This document shows, in pieces, positions 1-7,278 of a stretch of 64,000 nucleotides of DNA; the first letter of the stretch is position 1; each line of letters opens with the position of its first letter. Origin of the DNA: Thermoanaerobaculia bacterium (GTDB lineage Bacteria > Acidobacteriota > Thermoanaerobaculia > Multivoradales > Multivoraceae); assembly GCA_022823665.1 (NCBI GenBank), contig JAJEHN010000009.1, positions 536,650 through 600,649 on the forward strand. Reading direction: 5' to 3'. Below the pieces are notes generated by a model, which saw only the letters and a program-made list of their open reading frames with translations, was not told the DNA's origin and did not search any database. Position numbers and translations under genes: made by a program.

Positions 1-2145
1 GGCACCGACTGGTTCCGGAAGGTGCTGGTGCCGGTCGTCGCCCTCCTGTTCCTGGTCCTGGCGATCGCATTCGAGTCGATGACCCTGCCGATCCTGGTTC
101 TGCTCGCCCTCCCGCTGACCCTGCTCGGGTCCCTGTGGGCGCTGTTCTTCAGCGGCATGGGCCTGATCGGCATGGCGCTGCTCGGCGCCCTCGTCCTGCT
201 CGGCCTGGCGGTCAACCCGGCCGTCCTGCTGGTGGACCGCATGCAGCAGCGGACGCTCGGCGCCGGCTGGAGCGCCGGCGCGGCCGCCCTGGCCGCCGTC
301 AAGGAGCGCACCCGCCCGGTGTTGATGACGAGCGCCACAACCGTCGCCGCCCTCGCTCCGCTGGCGATTCCCACCGGCCGGGAGAACGAAATCTGGCCCC
401 CCTTTGCCGTGCTGGTGATCGGCGGTCTCCTGACCGCGACCGTGCTCACGCTGCTCGTCATTCCGGTCGGCTACGTCTTCCTTCGCCGCCTGGATGAGCT
501 GTTCAGCCGGGTCGGGCCCTGGGTCGTCCTGGCCTGGCTCGCCGTCACGATCGCCGCCATCGCGCCCCTGTTCGCATTCGACGTCATCGAGTCCATGTTC
601 TGGCAGGTGACGACGACCATCCTGATCGGCGGCGCCCTGCTCGGCATCACGGTGTGGGCCCTGCCCAGGGTCCCGACACCGGAACCCGAGGCCGCCGGCG
701 GCCCGCCGCGCCTCGTGGTCCGCCATCTCCGCAAGGTCTACGGCCTGCCCGGTCCCCTCCGGCGCGCCCTGCGCGCGAGGACGGAGTTCGCCCGGCGCGT
801 ACTGACGCGAGGAGGCGAGCCGTTCCATCCCGGGGACGCGCGCGACCGGCTGCTGCCGCTGGTTCTGCTGCTGGCCGGAACTCTCGCCGTCTTCACCAGG
901 ATCGCCGCGGACTTCCTGCAGTTGCTGTTGCTCGTGACCGCGGCGATCATCGCGTCCCGGCTGCTGGTCGAGGTCCGGCGCGCCCGCGGGCGCGTGGACT
1001 CTCTGGGCCGGGCGGAGCCGGGCGGCGTCGAGGGGCTGCTGAAAGCCCTCGTGCCCTGGGGCGCCCTGGCGGCCGTGGTCGTGCCGTGGATGGTCGAGGG
1101 CCGGTTCGCCATCGCCGAGACCATCTTCCTGCTCCTGTTCGGTTCTCTCATCGCGTTGGTCCAGTTGGGCCGCCGCACCGCGCGCCTGGAGACCGCGCGA
1201 CGGGAGGAACCGGCCCGGCGGCGACGCGGACGGCGGAACCGGCTCGTCATCTTCTGGCGCAGGGTGGCCACCCGTATCTTCGGCCTCGACCTGCCCATCG
1301 ACACGGTCCGCGCGCTGGCGGCCGTCACCTTCGACGTGGACCGCGGCATGGTCGGCGTTCTGGGGCCGAATGGCGCCGGCAAGACGACGCTGCTGCGCCA
1401 GTTGACCGGCATCCTGGACTCGACCCGCGGCCGGATCACGATCGGGGGCGTACCGCTGCTCAACGTCCGCAAGTACCTTGCGCGCTACGTCGGCTATCTC
1501 CCCCAGGACGCCGGCCTGCCGGCCCGCCTGACCGCGCGGCAGTACCTGGAGTACTACGCCGCGCTCTACCAGATCGAGCCCGAGATCCGGGAGGAACGCA
1601 TCGAGTCCCTGCTCACCGAGGTCGGACTCGCCGAGCGTGCCGGTGAGCAGATCGGCGGCTACTCCGGCGGCATGCGGCAACGGGTCGCGGTGGCGCGCAC
1701 GCTGCTCCGCCTGCCGCCGATCATCGTCGTCGACGAACCGACCGTCGGCCTGGATCCGCGGGAGCGCGTGCGCTTCCGCAACCTCCTCTCGCGGCTCGCC
1801 AAGGACCGGATCGTCCTGTTCTCGACGCACGTCGTCGAGGACGTGGCCGTGGCCTGCGAGCGGGTGCTGGTGCTCAGCCGGGGCCGCCTGGTCTTCGACG
1901 GCGTCCCCGACGCGCTGTCGCGGGAGGCCGTCGGGCGCGTCTGGTCGTGGAGGACGGCCGGCGACGAGCAGCCGGACCTGCCGCCCGGCTCCGTCCTTGC
2001 CGACAGCCGCCCCGAAGCCGACGGCAACCGCCTGCGGGTACTGGCCGGCGAGCAGCCGGACGAGGCCGCCGTGCCAGTCGAACCCACGCTCGAGGACGGC
2101 TATCTCTGGCTGGCCCGGTCGGTACGCGGGGAGGCGCCTGCGTGA
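1..2145 (+). CDS. RND efflux permease C-terminal half fused to ABC ATPase (5' partial)
   Basis: The frame is open from the first base, so the gene starts upstream. The first ~165 residues match the last transmembrane block of AcrB-type RND permeases: a VNPAVLLVD segment where AcrB has KNAILLVD, then RPVLMTSATT, then VIGGLLTATVLTLLVIP. Two more hydrophobic helices follow. An ABC nucleotide-binding domain then begins at 712-744 (LVVRHLRKVYG) but is interrupted by about 190 residues holding roughly four membrane helices (about 850-1170). It resumes with Walker A GPNGAGKT at 1363-1386, signature YSGGMRQR at 1660-1683, Walker B IIVVDEP at 1720-1740 and switch His at 1828-1830. The ATPase resembles the ABC-2 export type and should power the permease translated from the overlapping TGATG. 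The families are clear. A single polypeptide joining RND and ABC parts is unusual, and the substrate is unknown. Confidence 0.85.
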   Translation, partial: GTDWFRKVLVPVVALLFLVLAIAFESMTLPILVLLALPLTLLGSLWALFFSGMGLIGMALLGALVLLGLAVNPAVLLVDRMQQRTLGAGWSAGAAALAAVKERTRPVLMTSATTVAALAPLAIPTGRENEIWPPFAVLVIGGLLTATVLTLLVIPVGYVFLRRLDELFSRVGPWVVLAWLAVTIAAIAPLFAFDVIESMFWQVTTTILIGGALLGITVWALPRVPTPEPEAAGGPPRLVVRHLRKVYGLPGPLRRALRARTEFARRVLTRGGEPFHPGDARDRLLPLVLLLAGTLAVFTRIAADFLQLLLLVTAAIIASRLLVEVRRARGRVDSLGRAEPGGVEGLLKALVPWGALAAVVVPWMVEGRFAIAETIFLLLFGSLIALVQLGRRTARLETARREEPARRRRGRRNRLVIFWRRVATRIFGLDLPIDTVRALAAVTFDVDRGMVGVLGPNGAGKTTLLRQLTGILDSTRGRITIGGVPLLNVRKYLARYVGYLPQDAGLPARLTARQYLEYYAALYQIEPEIREERIESLLTEVGLAERAGEQIGGYSGGMRQRVAVARTLLRLPPIIVVDEPTVGLDPRERVRFRNLLSRLAKDRIVLFSTHVVEDVAVACERVLVLSRGRLVFDGVPDALSREAVGRVWSWRTAGDEQPDLPPGSVLADSRPEADGNRLRVLAGEQPDEAAVPVEPTLEDGYLWLARSVRGEAPA

Positions 2146-2834
2146 TGACCGTGCTCCGCCTCTCGCTCCTGCTGCTCGCCGGCAGGCGCTACTGGCTCCT
2201 GCCCCTGCTGCCGCTCCTCTGGCTGGGCGTCCAGGCCCTGCTGCTGCTGCTCGGGGCCCGCGAGACCATGGAACCCGCGACCGCCCAGGACACGCTGATC
2301 GGCGTGCCGGTCGCGGTGCTGGCCATCTTCCTCGGCGGCCGCGTGATCACCGGCGAACTCGATCAGCGCAGCCTCGAGATCGCCTACACGGTGCCCGGCG
2401 GGGCCCACCGTGTCTGGCTCGGCAAGCTCGCCGCCGCCGGCCTCCTGCTTGCCGCCAGCGTGGCGCTGATGGCGGCGGTCAGCTACGCCTTCTTCACTCC
2501 CTTCCCCGTCTTCCAGACCCTCTACGGCGCCATCCAGGGCGTCGCCTTCTACCTGACCGCCGCGATGGGCTTCGCCACCCTGATCCGCAGCGAAGTCGCC
2601 GGCGCCCTGGCCAGCGTCGCCCTCCTGGGCTTCAACGGCCTGATCACCGGCTTCGGCGCCGCACCCGTCCGCGTCTCGCCCTTCTGGAACCCGCTGGCGA
2701 TCGAGGAAATCGACTCGGAGCGCCTGCTCGCGCTGGCCCTCCAGAACCGGATCGGCGTCGCGCTCGCAATCGCCGCCATCGTCGCACTCAGCTTCAGCCG
2801 CGCGGAGCGCCGCGAGAAGATGCTCGGCGGCTGA
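2145..2834 (+). CDS. ABC-2 type transporter permease
   Basis: A 229-residue integral membrane protein with about six hydrophobic helices and the cytoplasmic segment GELDQRSLEIAYTVPGG, typical of ABC-2 exporter permeases. The ATG shares one base with the TGA of the ATPase fusion (TGATG), so translational coupling and assembly with that ATPase are likely. An in-frame GTG lies one codon earlier. A full-length paralogue lies downstream at 3501-4184, with EIAYTVPGGAHRVWLGKLAA identical in both. Substrate is not evident from sequence. Confidence 0.85.
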   Translation: MTVLRLSLLLLAGRRYWLLPLLPLLWLGVQALLLLLGARETMEPATAQDTLIGVPVAVLAIFLGGRVITGELDQRSLEIAYTVPGGAHRVWLGKLAAAGLLLAASVALMAAVSYAFFTPFPVFQTLYGAIQGVAFYLTAAMGFATLIRSEVAGALASVALLGFNGLITGFGAAPVRVSPFWNPLAIEEIDSERLLALALQNRIGVALAIAAIVALSFSRAERREKMLGG

Positions 2835-3089
2835 ACGCAGTCTTCGTCTCGATCTGACACGCAGCCACCCGCAACCCGCCCCGCTCAGGTCACTCCACCG
2901 CAAGCACGCTCCGTTTTCCGTCTAGATCCATAGGCGGTCCACCACCGCCGCAGCGCTCCTGGGCGTTGTGGCGCTCCGGACCTGTGCAGGTCCTCCGCCC
3001 GCCGGGGACCTGCCGCCGATCCACGTCGGCAGTCTGCCCGAACCGGGCCGACGGCAACACGGAACCTATGGAACGAAAGGAAACGAATC
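2835..3089. other. intergenic region before the peptide gene
   Basis: A 255-base gap with no convincing gene. It holds a small hairpin (stems 2933-2938 and 2944-2949, five-base loop, no T-run) and an interrupted palindrome at 2988-3003. A purine-rich Shine-Dalgarno (AAAGGAA) lies just before 3090. I see no clear -10 element. Confidence 0.5.
2988..3003. promoter_or_regulatory. interrupted palindrome, candidate operator
   Basis: Two perfect 7-base arms, GGACCTG and CAGGTCC, flank a 2-base centre about 85 bases before the peptide gene. The symmetry would suit a dimeric repressor site. No regulator gene is adjacent, so this is only a candidate. Confidence 0.35.
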
Positions 3090-3389
3090 ATGATGAAGAA
3101 GATCCTGCCCGTCGCAGTGGCAACACTGGTACTTGTGCTGAGTGCTGGCGGTACGTTCGCCGAGCCACCGGTGCCGGTCATGGAAGGCGCCGTACCGGGT
3201 GTCGGCAACCATCAACCTGAACAACTCACCGACGCGGACCTGCTTTCGGTGACCGGAAGAGGAGCCTGCAACGAACGCGTCCAGGCCTTTGGCAGGTTCG
3301 TCGTGGTCGTCGGCTTGATCGCTCTGAGTCACCTGATAGTCGCTACCGGCCAAACGACCATTGGGCTCGGGCCCCTTGTCTGCGCCTAG
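3090..3389 (+). CDS. small secreted peptide precursor with double-glycine-like motif
   Basis: A 99-residue protein starting at an ATG pair with AAAGGAA upstream. Residues 1-24 form a Sec signal peptide (basic MMKK, hydrophobic core, probable cleavage after TFA). The middle carries LTDADLLSVTGRG, which resembles the LSxxELxxVxGG leader of class II bacteriocins and related exported peptides, with the second Gly replaced by Arg. The remaining ~41 residues are mostly hydrophobic (FVVVVGLIALSHLIVATG) with one Cys near each end (ACNER and PLVCA). It sits between two paralogous ABC-2 permeases and downstream of an ABC ATPase, so it may be an exported peptide or a small partner of the transporter. 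I do not recognise the family. A membrane-anchored accessory peptide is an equally possible reading. Confidence 0.7.
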   Translation: MMKKILPVAVATLVLVLSAGGTFAEPPVPVMEGAVPGVGNHQPEQLTDADLLSVTGRGACNERVQAFGRFVVVVGLIALSHLIVATGQTTIGLGPLVCA

Positions 3390-3426
3390 GCGAGGCCACC
3401 GCCAACTCCCCGGCGAGGCCACCGCC
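3389..3426. repeat. 15-nt direct repeat
   Basis: The same 15 bases (GGCGAGGCCACCGCC) occur at 3389-3403 and 3412-3426, immediately after the peptide stop codon. This may be a short duplication scar. No function is visible. Confidence 0.6.
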
Positions 3427-3500
3427 GGTCGGGAACTTCACCCCGGCAGGCGGTGGCCACGAAACGCTCCCCCACCCGACAACCCGGAGGTCACGCCGAC

Positions 3501-4184
3501 GTGATCACGACGATCCGGCTTTCTGCCGTCCTGGTGGCAGGTCCGCGTCACTGGCTATTGCCTCTGTTGCCGCTCGTCTGGCTGGCGCTTCAGGCAGGGC
3601 TCCTGATTGCCGGCCGGGCGGCGAGCTTCGAACCGGCGGCCGCCCAGACCACTCTGATCGGTCTGCCGCTGGCGGTTCTCGCCGTGGTGCTCGGCGGTCG
3701 GATAATCGCCGGTGAACTTGACCAGCGCACGCTCGAGATCGCCTACACGGTACCTGGAGGGGCCCATCGAGTCTGGTTGGGGAAGCTAGCGGCCGCTGGC
3801 CTGATGCTGGTTGCCAGCCTGAGCCTGACGGCGGCGCTGACCTTCGTGTTCTTCACTCCGTTTCCAATCATCCAGACCCTCTACGGCGCGGCCCAGGGCG
3901 CCGCGTTCCACCTGGTCGCCGGGATGGGCTTGGCCACGCTGTTCCGCAGCGAAACCGCCGGCGCCATGGCAACGATCGCCGTACTGGCCCTGAACCTGCG
4001 AACGGCTCAGGTCGGCCTGCGCCTCTCGCCGTTCTGGAATCCGCTCACGGTGCAGGGAGCAGACGCCGATCAGTTGCTCGCGATGGCCGTCCAGAACCGG
4101 ATCGGCATCGCGCTCGTCATCGTCGCGATCATCGCGCTCTCGTTCGCCCGCGCCGAGCGGCGCGAGAAGATGCTCAGCGGCTGA
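3501..4184 (+). CDS. ABC-2 type transporter permease, paralogue of 2145-2834
   Basis: A 227-residue membrane protein aligning end to end with the first permease, including GELDQRTLEIAYTVPGG and the closing RAERREKML. I chose the GTG at 3501 because its product aligns with the start of the paralogue and GGAGG lies about ten bases upstream. A frame-compatible GTG at 3453 would add 16 unrelated residues. It has no ATPase gene of its own and may share the upstream fused ATPase, perhaps as a heteromeric partner of the first permease. The pair looks like a duplication separated by the peptide gene. Confidence 0.82.
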   Translation: MITTIRLSAVLVAGPRHWLLPLLPLVWLALQAGLLIAGRAASFEPAAAQTTLIGLPLAVLAVVLGGRIIAGELDQRTLEIAYTVPGGAHRVWLGKLAAAGLMLVASLSLTAALTFVFFTPFPIIQTLYGAAQGAAFHLVAGMGLATLFRSETAGAMATIAVLALNLRTAQVGLRLSPFWNPLTVQGADADQLLAMAVQNRIGIALVIVAIIALSFARAERREKMLSG

Positions 4185-4208
4185 GGCCTTGGCGGCGCCC
4201 CGGACCGA

Positions 4209-5285
4209 TCAGAACTCGCAGACCAGTCCCGGGTAGCGGAAGACGACACCCGGATCGAGCTGCTTCGGCTTGTTCGCAGCCTCTTCGGCGCGAGCGCCGG
4301 CGAGCATTCCCTCCATCCCGTAGTTGCCCTCGTGACAGGCGTACTCGTAGATCGCGTCCTCGGTGCGCTTGAGAGGAATCGACGCTGTCCAGGGCTTCGT
4401 CCAGGTCCCCGGATCGTTCACCGTGACCTCCCACTCCAGGGTCTCCGGGTCCGTCAGGGTGAACCGCTCGGTGATCGTGAGCTGCTCGGAGGAGCCCATG
4501 AAGTCGTTCTTCTCGGAGTAGTTCGAGGTCTTGACGACCAGCGTGTCGCCGTCCCAGTGGCCGCGGGAGTCGCCGTTCCAGAGCTTGACGTCGTCGTCGA
4601 GCGCGGACTCGTCGCCCAGCCGAATGACGCGGGCGTCGTGGATCATCTCCTGGTGGATGACGACGTGGTCGGGTGTCTGGAAGAACTGGTGGTAGCCGTT
4701 GTAGCCGGGGAAGATGAAGGGGGCGCCGTAGCTGATGCAGCGCTCGGGAATCGGCCGGTCGAGCCAGGAGTCAGCCGGGTGCTCCATCAGGTGCTTCACC
4801 CGCTTGCAGAGACGCTCCTTCGCCGGTTCGGTAAAGGGCGGGATCAGCCCGTCCGGCGGATCGACGACGAGCGAAGTACGCTTCGTGAAGTACCGGTCGG
4901 CGATCCAGAACTGGTTGTAGTTGCCGGTCGTCGGATCGTATGAGGTCGCCTTGGTCCGCTCGATCGCCGCCAGGACGAGCTGGTCGCCGAACAGGGCGTC
5001 GGCGCCCGGGTTCGTCGCCTCGGCGACGGCCGCCAACAGCTCCTGGAACTCCTCGTCCGTCAGGCGCTCCTTCCCGGCCCAGGCGGCGGGACGCTGCAAC
5101 GGGGTGCCGTTGTTGTTGGCCCAGACGCCCTGGAGGTCGGGATGGCCGTAGGCGGTGCGCGGCATCGTCCAGTCCGCATCCTTCGCGTTGTTGTTCGCTG
5201 CCGGAACCGCGCCGGCGGCCAGCCCGAGCAACAGGGCCATCGCGCCAATCGTCGCCACGGCTCTCAACCGTTCGTTCTTCCTCAT
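4209..5285 (-). CDS. secreted conserved protein of unknown function (DLQGVW family)
   Basis: A 358-residue secreted protein. The start at 5285 follows GGGAGGG with seven bases between and opens a clear signal peptide (MRKNERLRAVATIGAMALLLGLA, ending near VPAA). Motifs are HPDLQGVW, GYNGYHQFFQTPDHVVI, GDSRGHWDGDTLVV and YEYACHEGNYGM. They belong to a family I know as abundant in Acidobacteriota and some Proteobacteria, without an established activity. The longer open frame upstream runs into the region before the SD and is not credible. It is probably periplasmic. Confidence 0.75.
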   Translation of the reverse strand: MRKNERLRAVATIGAMALLLGLAAGAVPAANNNAKDADWTMPRTAYGHPDLQGVWANNNGTPLQRPAAWAGKERLTDEEFQELLAAVAEATNPGADALFGDQLVLAAIERTKATSYDPTTGNYNQFWIADRYFTKRTSLVVDPPDGLIPPFTEPAKERLCKRVKHLMEHPADSWLDRPIPERCISYGAPFIFPGYNGYHQFFQTPDHVVIHQEMIHDARVIRLGDESALDDDVKLWNGDSRGHWDGDTLVVKTSNYSEKNDFMGSSEQLTITERFTLTDPETLEWEVTVNDPGTWTKPWTASIPLKRTEDAIYEYACHEGNYGMEGMLAGARAEEAANKPKQLDPGVVFRYPGLVCEF

Positions 5286-5325
5286 CCGACTACCCTCCCA
5301 AGACGGGTGAACATCGCGTCCTTCG

Positions 5326-5331
5326 ATCATA
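5326..5331 (-). promoter_or_regulatory. -10 box for the DLQGVW gene
   Basis: TATGAT on the minus strand, about 40 bases before the start at 5285, leaving a short leader that contains the Shine-Dalgarno. No good -35 is seen. Confidence 0.4.
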
Positions 5332-5355
5332 GCCGCCGCTTCACGGCGATCCTCG

Positions 5356-5850
5356 TCACGTCCAGCCCCAGGCCTTCGCTTCGTCATCCCAGAGCGCATA
5401 GCAATCAGTCGCCAGACCGGCAGCGAGGACCCAGTTGGGCATGTCGGTCACCAGTCCGGTGGGACCCTGCTGGACCGTGATCGGGCGGCCGTTCGCGGTC
5501 CAGGCCGACAGCACGTGACCCAGCACCCGCGCCCCCTCACCTTCTCCTGACTCCACGTCGAGCGAGTCGATCCGCACCCGCCACTCGACATCCTCGCCCG
5601 AGCCGTCGGGGCGCACGAAGCGAACATCGTCACCGTCGGCTTCGAAGTCCGCCACCAGGTCGATCGATTCGATCTGCGCGATGAAGGACGCGCGCAGCGT
5701 GTCCACGTCCGGCTGAGGTTCCGACGGCCCGCAGGCCGCGATCGCTCCGACCAGGGCCAGGGACAACAGAACGCCGCCGGGAAGCCGGCCGGCGGCGCGA
5801 GGACGCGCCGCGGACCGACCTGACTGCCGTGTTTCGACGATGTGGAGCAT
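5356..5850 (-). CDS. putative lipoprotein
   Basis: A 164-residue protein with a basic N-terminus, a hydrophobic core (GGVLLSLALVGAIAACG) and a lipobox IAAC, so likely lipid-anchored after Sec export. The mature part is acidic and contains WRVRIDSLDVESGEGEGARVLGHV and a closing segment rich in Trp and acidic residues. I recognise no domain. The ATG at 5850 has no Shine-Dalgarno but has TAGAGT seven bases upstream, consistent with a leaderless transcript. The much longer open frame extending upstream is an antisense shadow of the MFS gene. Confidence 0.65.
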   Translation of the reverse strand: MLHIVETRQSGRSAARPRAAGRLPGGVLLSLALVGAIAACGPSEPQPDVDTLRASFIAQIESIDLVADFEADGDDVRFVRPDGSGEDVEWRVRIDSLDVESGEGEGARVLGHVLSAWTANGRPITVQQGPTGLVTDMPNWVLAAGLATDCYALWDDEAKAWGWT

Positions 5851-5857
5851 GGCGTCA

Positions 5858-5863
5858 ACTCTA
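5858..5863 (-). promoter_or_regulatory. -10-like box, leaderless start
   Basis: TAGAGT lies seven bases before the lipoprotein ATG (5850). Transcription would begin at or next to the start codon. Confidence 0.4.
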
Positions 5864-5982
5864 ACGCCTGGCCCACGTACTACTCTCGCGACGCTCCAGT
5901 ACCTCGCCGGCACTCCAGGCCCGGGGACGGCGATTCCGCACTCTCCTCCGCGGCGACCCCACCGGCGGAGCCGGGCCACACC

Positions 5983-7215
5983 ATGACCACGCCTCATCCC
6001 AACGAGCAGCCCCGCCGCCAGGCCGGCGTCGGCTTCATCTTCGCCGTGATCCTGCTCGACATGCTGGGCGTCGGCCTGATCATCCCCGTCTTCCCCGAGC
6101 TCGTCGAGCAGTTCCGGGGCGGCGACACGTCTTCCGCCGCCGTCGCCGTGGGCGCCATCGCCGCCTGCTACGCCGTGGCGCAGTTTGTCTGCGCCCCGAT
6201 CCTCGGCGCCCTCTCCGATCGTTTTGGACGCCGCCGCGTCCTCCTGCTCTCCATGTTCGGCCTGGGCGTGGATTACGTGATCATGGGTTTCGCGCCAACG
6301 CTCGGCTGGCTGTTCGCCGGCCGGATCGTCGCCGGCGTGATGGGCGCCAGCATCACGACGGCGAACGCCTACATCGCCGACATCTCGACGGCGGAGACCC
6401 GGGCCCGGAACTACGGGCTGGTCAACGTCGCCTTCGGCGTCGGTTTCATCCTCGGACCGATCTTCGGCGGCCTGCTCGGCGGCATCGACCTGCGCCTGCC
6501 CTTCTTCGTCGCGGCCGGTCTGTGCCTTCTGAACTCCCTCTACGGCTTCCTCGTGCTGCCCGAGTCGCTGGCGCCGGAGAACCGGAGCGCCTTCTCGCTC
6601 CGCAAGGCGAATCCGGTGTCGAGCATCGTCCATCTCCGCACCTACCCCCTGGTCGCCAGCCTGGCCGTCGCCTTTCTGCTGATGGCGCTCGCGCAACGCG
6701 GCCTCGAAACCTCCTGGGTGCTCTACACGGGCTATCGCTACGGCTGGAACGAGTTCCAGAACGGCCTCGCGCTGGCGGCCGTCGGCGTTGCGGCGGCCCT
6801 GGTCCAGGGTTTCCTGGTGCGACCCGCGGTCACCTGGCTGGGCGAGCGCCGGGCGGTGCTGGTCGGCTTCGGCATCGGCACGCTGGCCTTCGCCGGCTAC
6901 GGCCTCGCGCCGAACGGCCCGGTCCTCGTCGCGGTGATCTTCGCCGGATCGCTGGGGGGCATCGCCGGACCGGCCGTCCAGGCGATCATCGCGGGCACGG
7001 TGGCGCCCACCGAGCAGGGGAAGATCCAGGGGGCGCTCACGTCGCTGATGAGCCTGTCGGCGATCGCGGCGCCGCTCGTCTTCACCAGCGGCGTGTTCAG
7101 CTACTTCACCTCCGACGCCGCTCCGTTCGAACTGCCCGGCGCGCCCCTCCTGGGCGGATCGTTGCTGATGGCCGTAGCCATGCTGCTGCTGGTCCGGGCC
7201 TTCCGGCGACACTGA
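5983..7215 (+). CDS. MFS drug-resistance-type transporter (TetA-like)
   Basis: A 410-residue protein with about 12 hydrophobic helices. The family's cytoplasmic loop motif appears as GALSDRFGRRRVLLLS between helices 2 and 3, and the first helix carries LLDMLGVGLIIPVFPEL, typical of the TetA/DHA1 drug:H+ antiporters. The ATG at 5983 with GGCGGAG upstream gives the normal short cytoplasmic N-terminus. The open frame from 5842 adds 47 unlikely residues. It is divergent from the lipoprotein gene. Export of a drug-like or lipophilic compound is inferred from family only. Confidence 0.85.
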   Translation: MTTPHPNEQPRRQAGVGFIFAVILLDMLGVGLIIPVFPELVEQFRGGDTSSAAVAVGAIAACYAVAQFVCAPILGALSDRFGRRRVLLLSMFGLGVDYVIMGFAPTLGWLFAGRIVAGVMGASITTANAYIADISTAETRARNYGLVNVAFGVGFILGPIFGGLLGGIDLRLPFFVAAGLCLLNSLYGFLVLPESLAPENRSAFSLRKANPVSSIVHLRTYPLVASLAVAFLLMALAQRGLETSWVLYTGYRYGWNEFQNGLALAAVGVAAALVQGFLVRPAVTWLGERRAVLVGFGIGTLAFAGYGLAPNGPVLVAVIFAGSLGGIAGPAVQAIIAGTVAPTEQGKIQGALTSLMSLSAIAAPLVFTSGVFSYFTSDAAPFELPGAPLLGGSLLMAVAMLLLVRAFRRH

Positions 7216-7250
7216 CGCCTCAGGCGCCGCGCCAACCAGCCGGTGCGGGC

Positions 7251-7256
7251 TACAAT
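7251..7256 (+). promoter_or_regulatory. -10 box for the R2lox gene
   Basis: TACAAT 22 bases before the ATG at 7279, followed by the strong Shine-Dalgarno AAGGAGG (7266-7272). No convincing -35 is seen. Confidence 0.4.
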
Positions 7257-7278
7257 CGGCTGCTCAAGGAGGTCCACG

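Noticed and set aside
2885..3208. Open frames on both strands in the gap before the peptide gene
   Set aside because: No start signal, no domain and composition typical of shadow frames. The purine-rich SD fits only the ATG at 3090.
5851..7212. Very long minus-strand open frame upstream of the lipoprotein
   Set aside because: It is antisense to the MFS gene, rich in Arg/Gly/Asp with no domain, as expected for shadow frames in GC-rich DNA. Only the last 164 codons form a credible lipoprotein.
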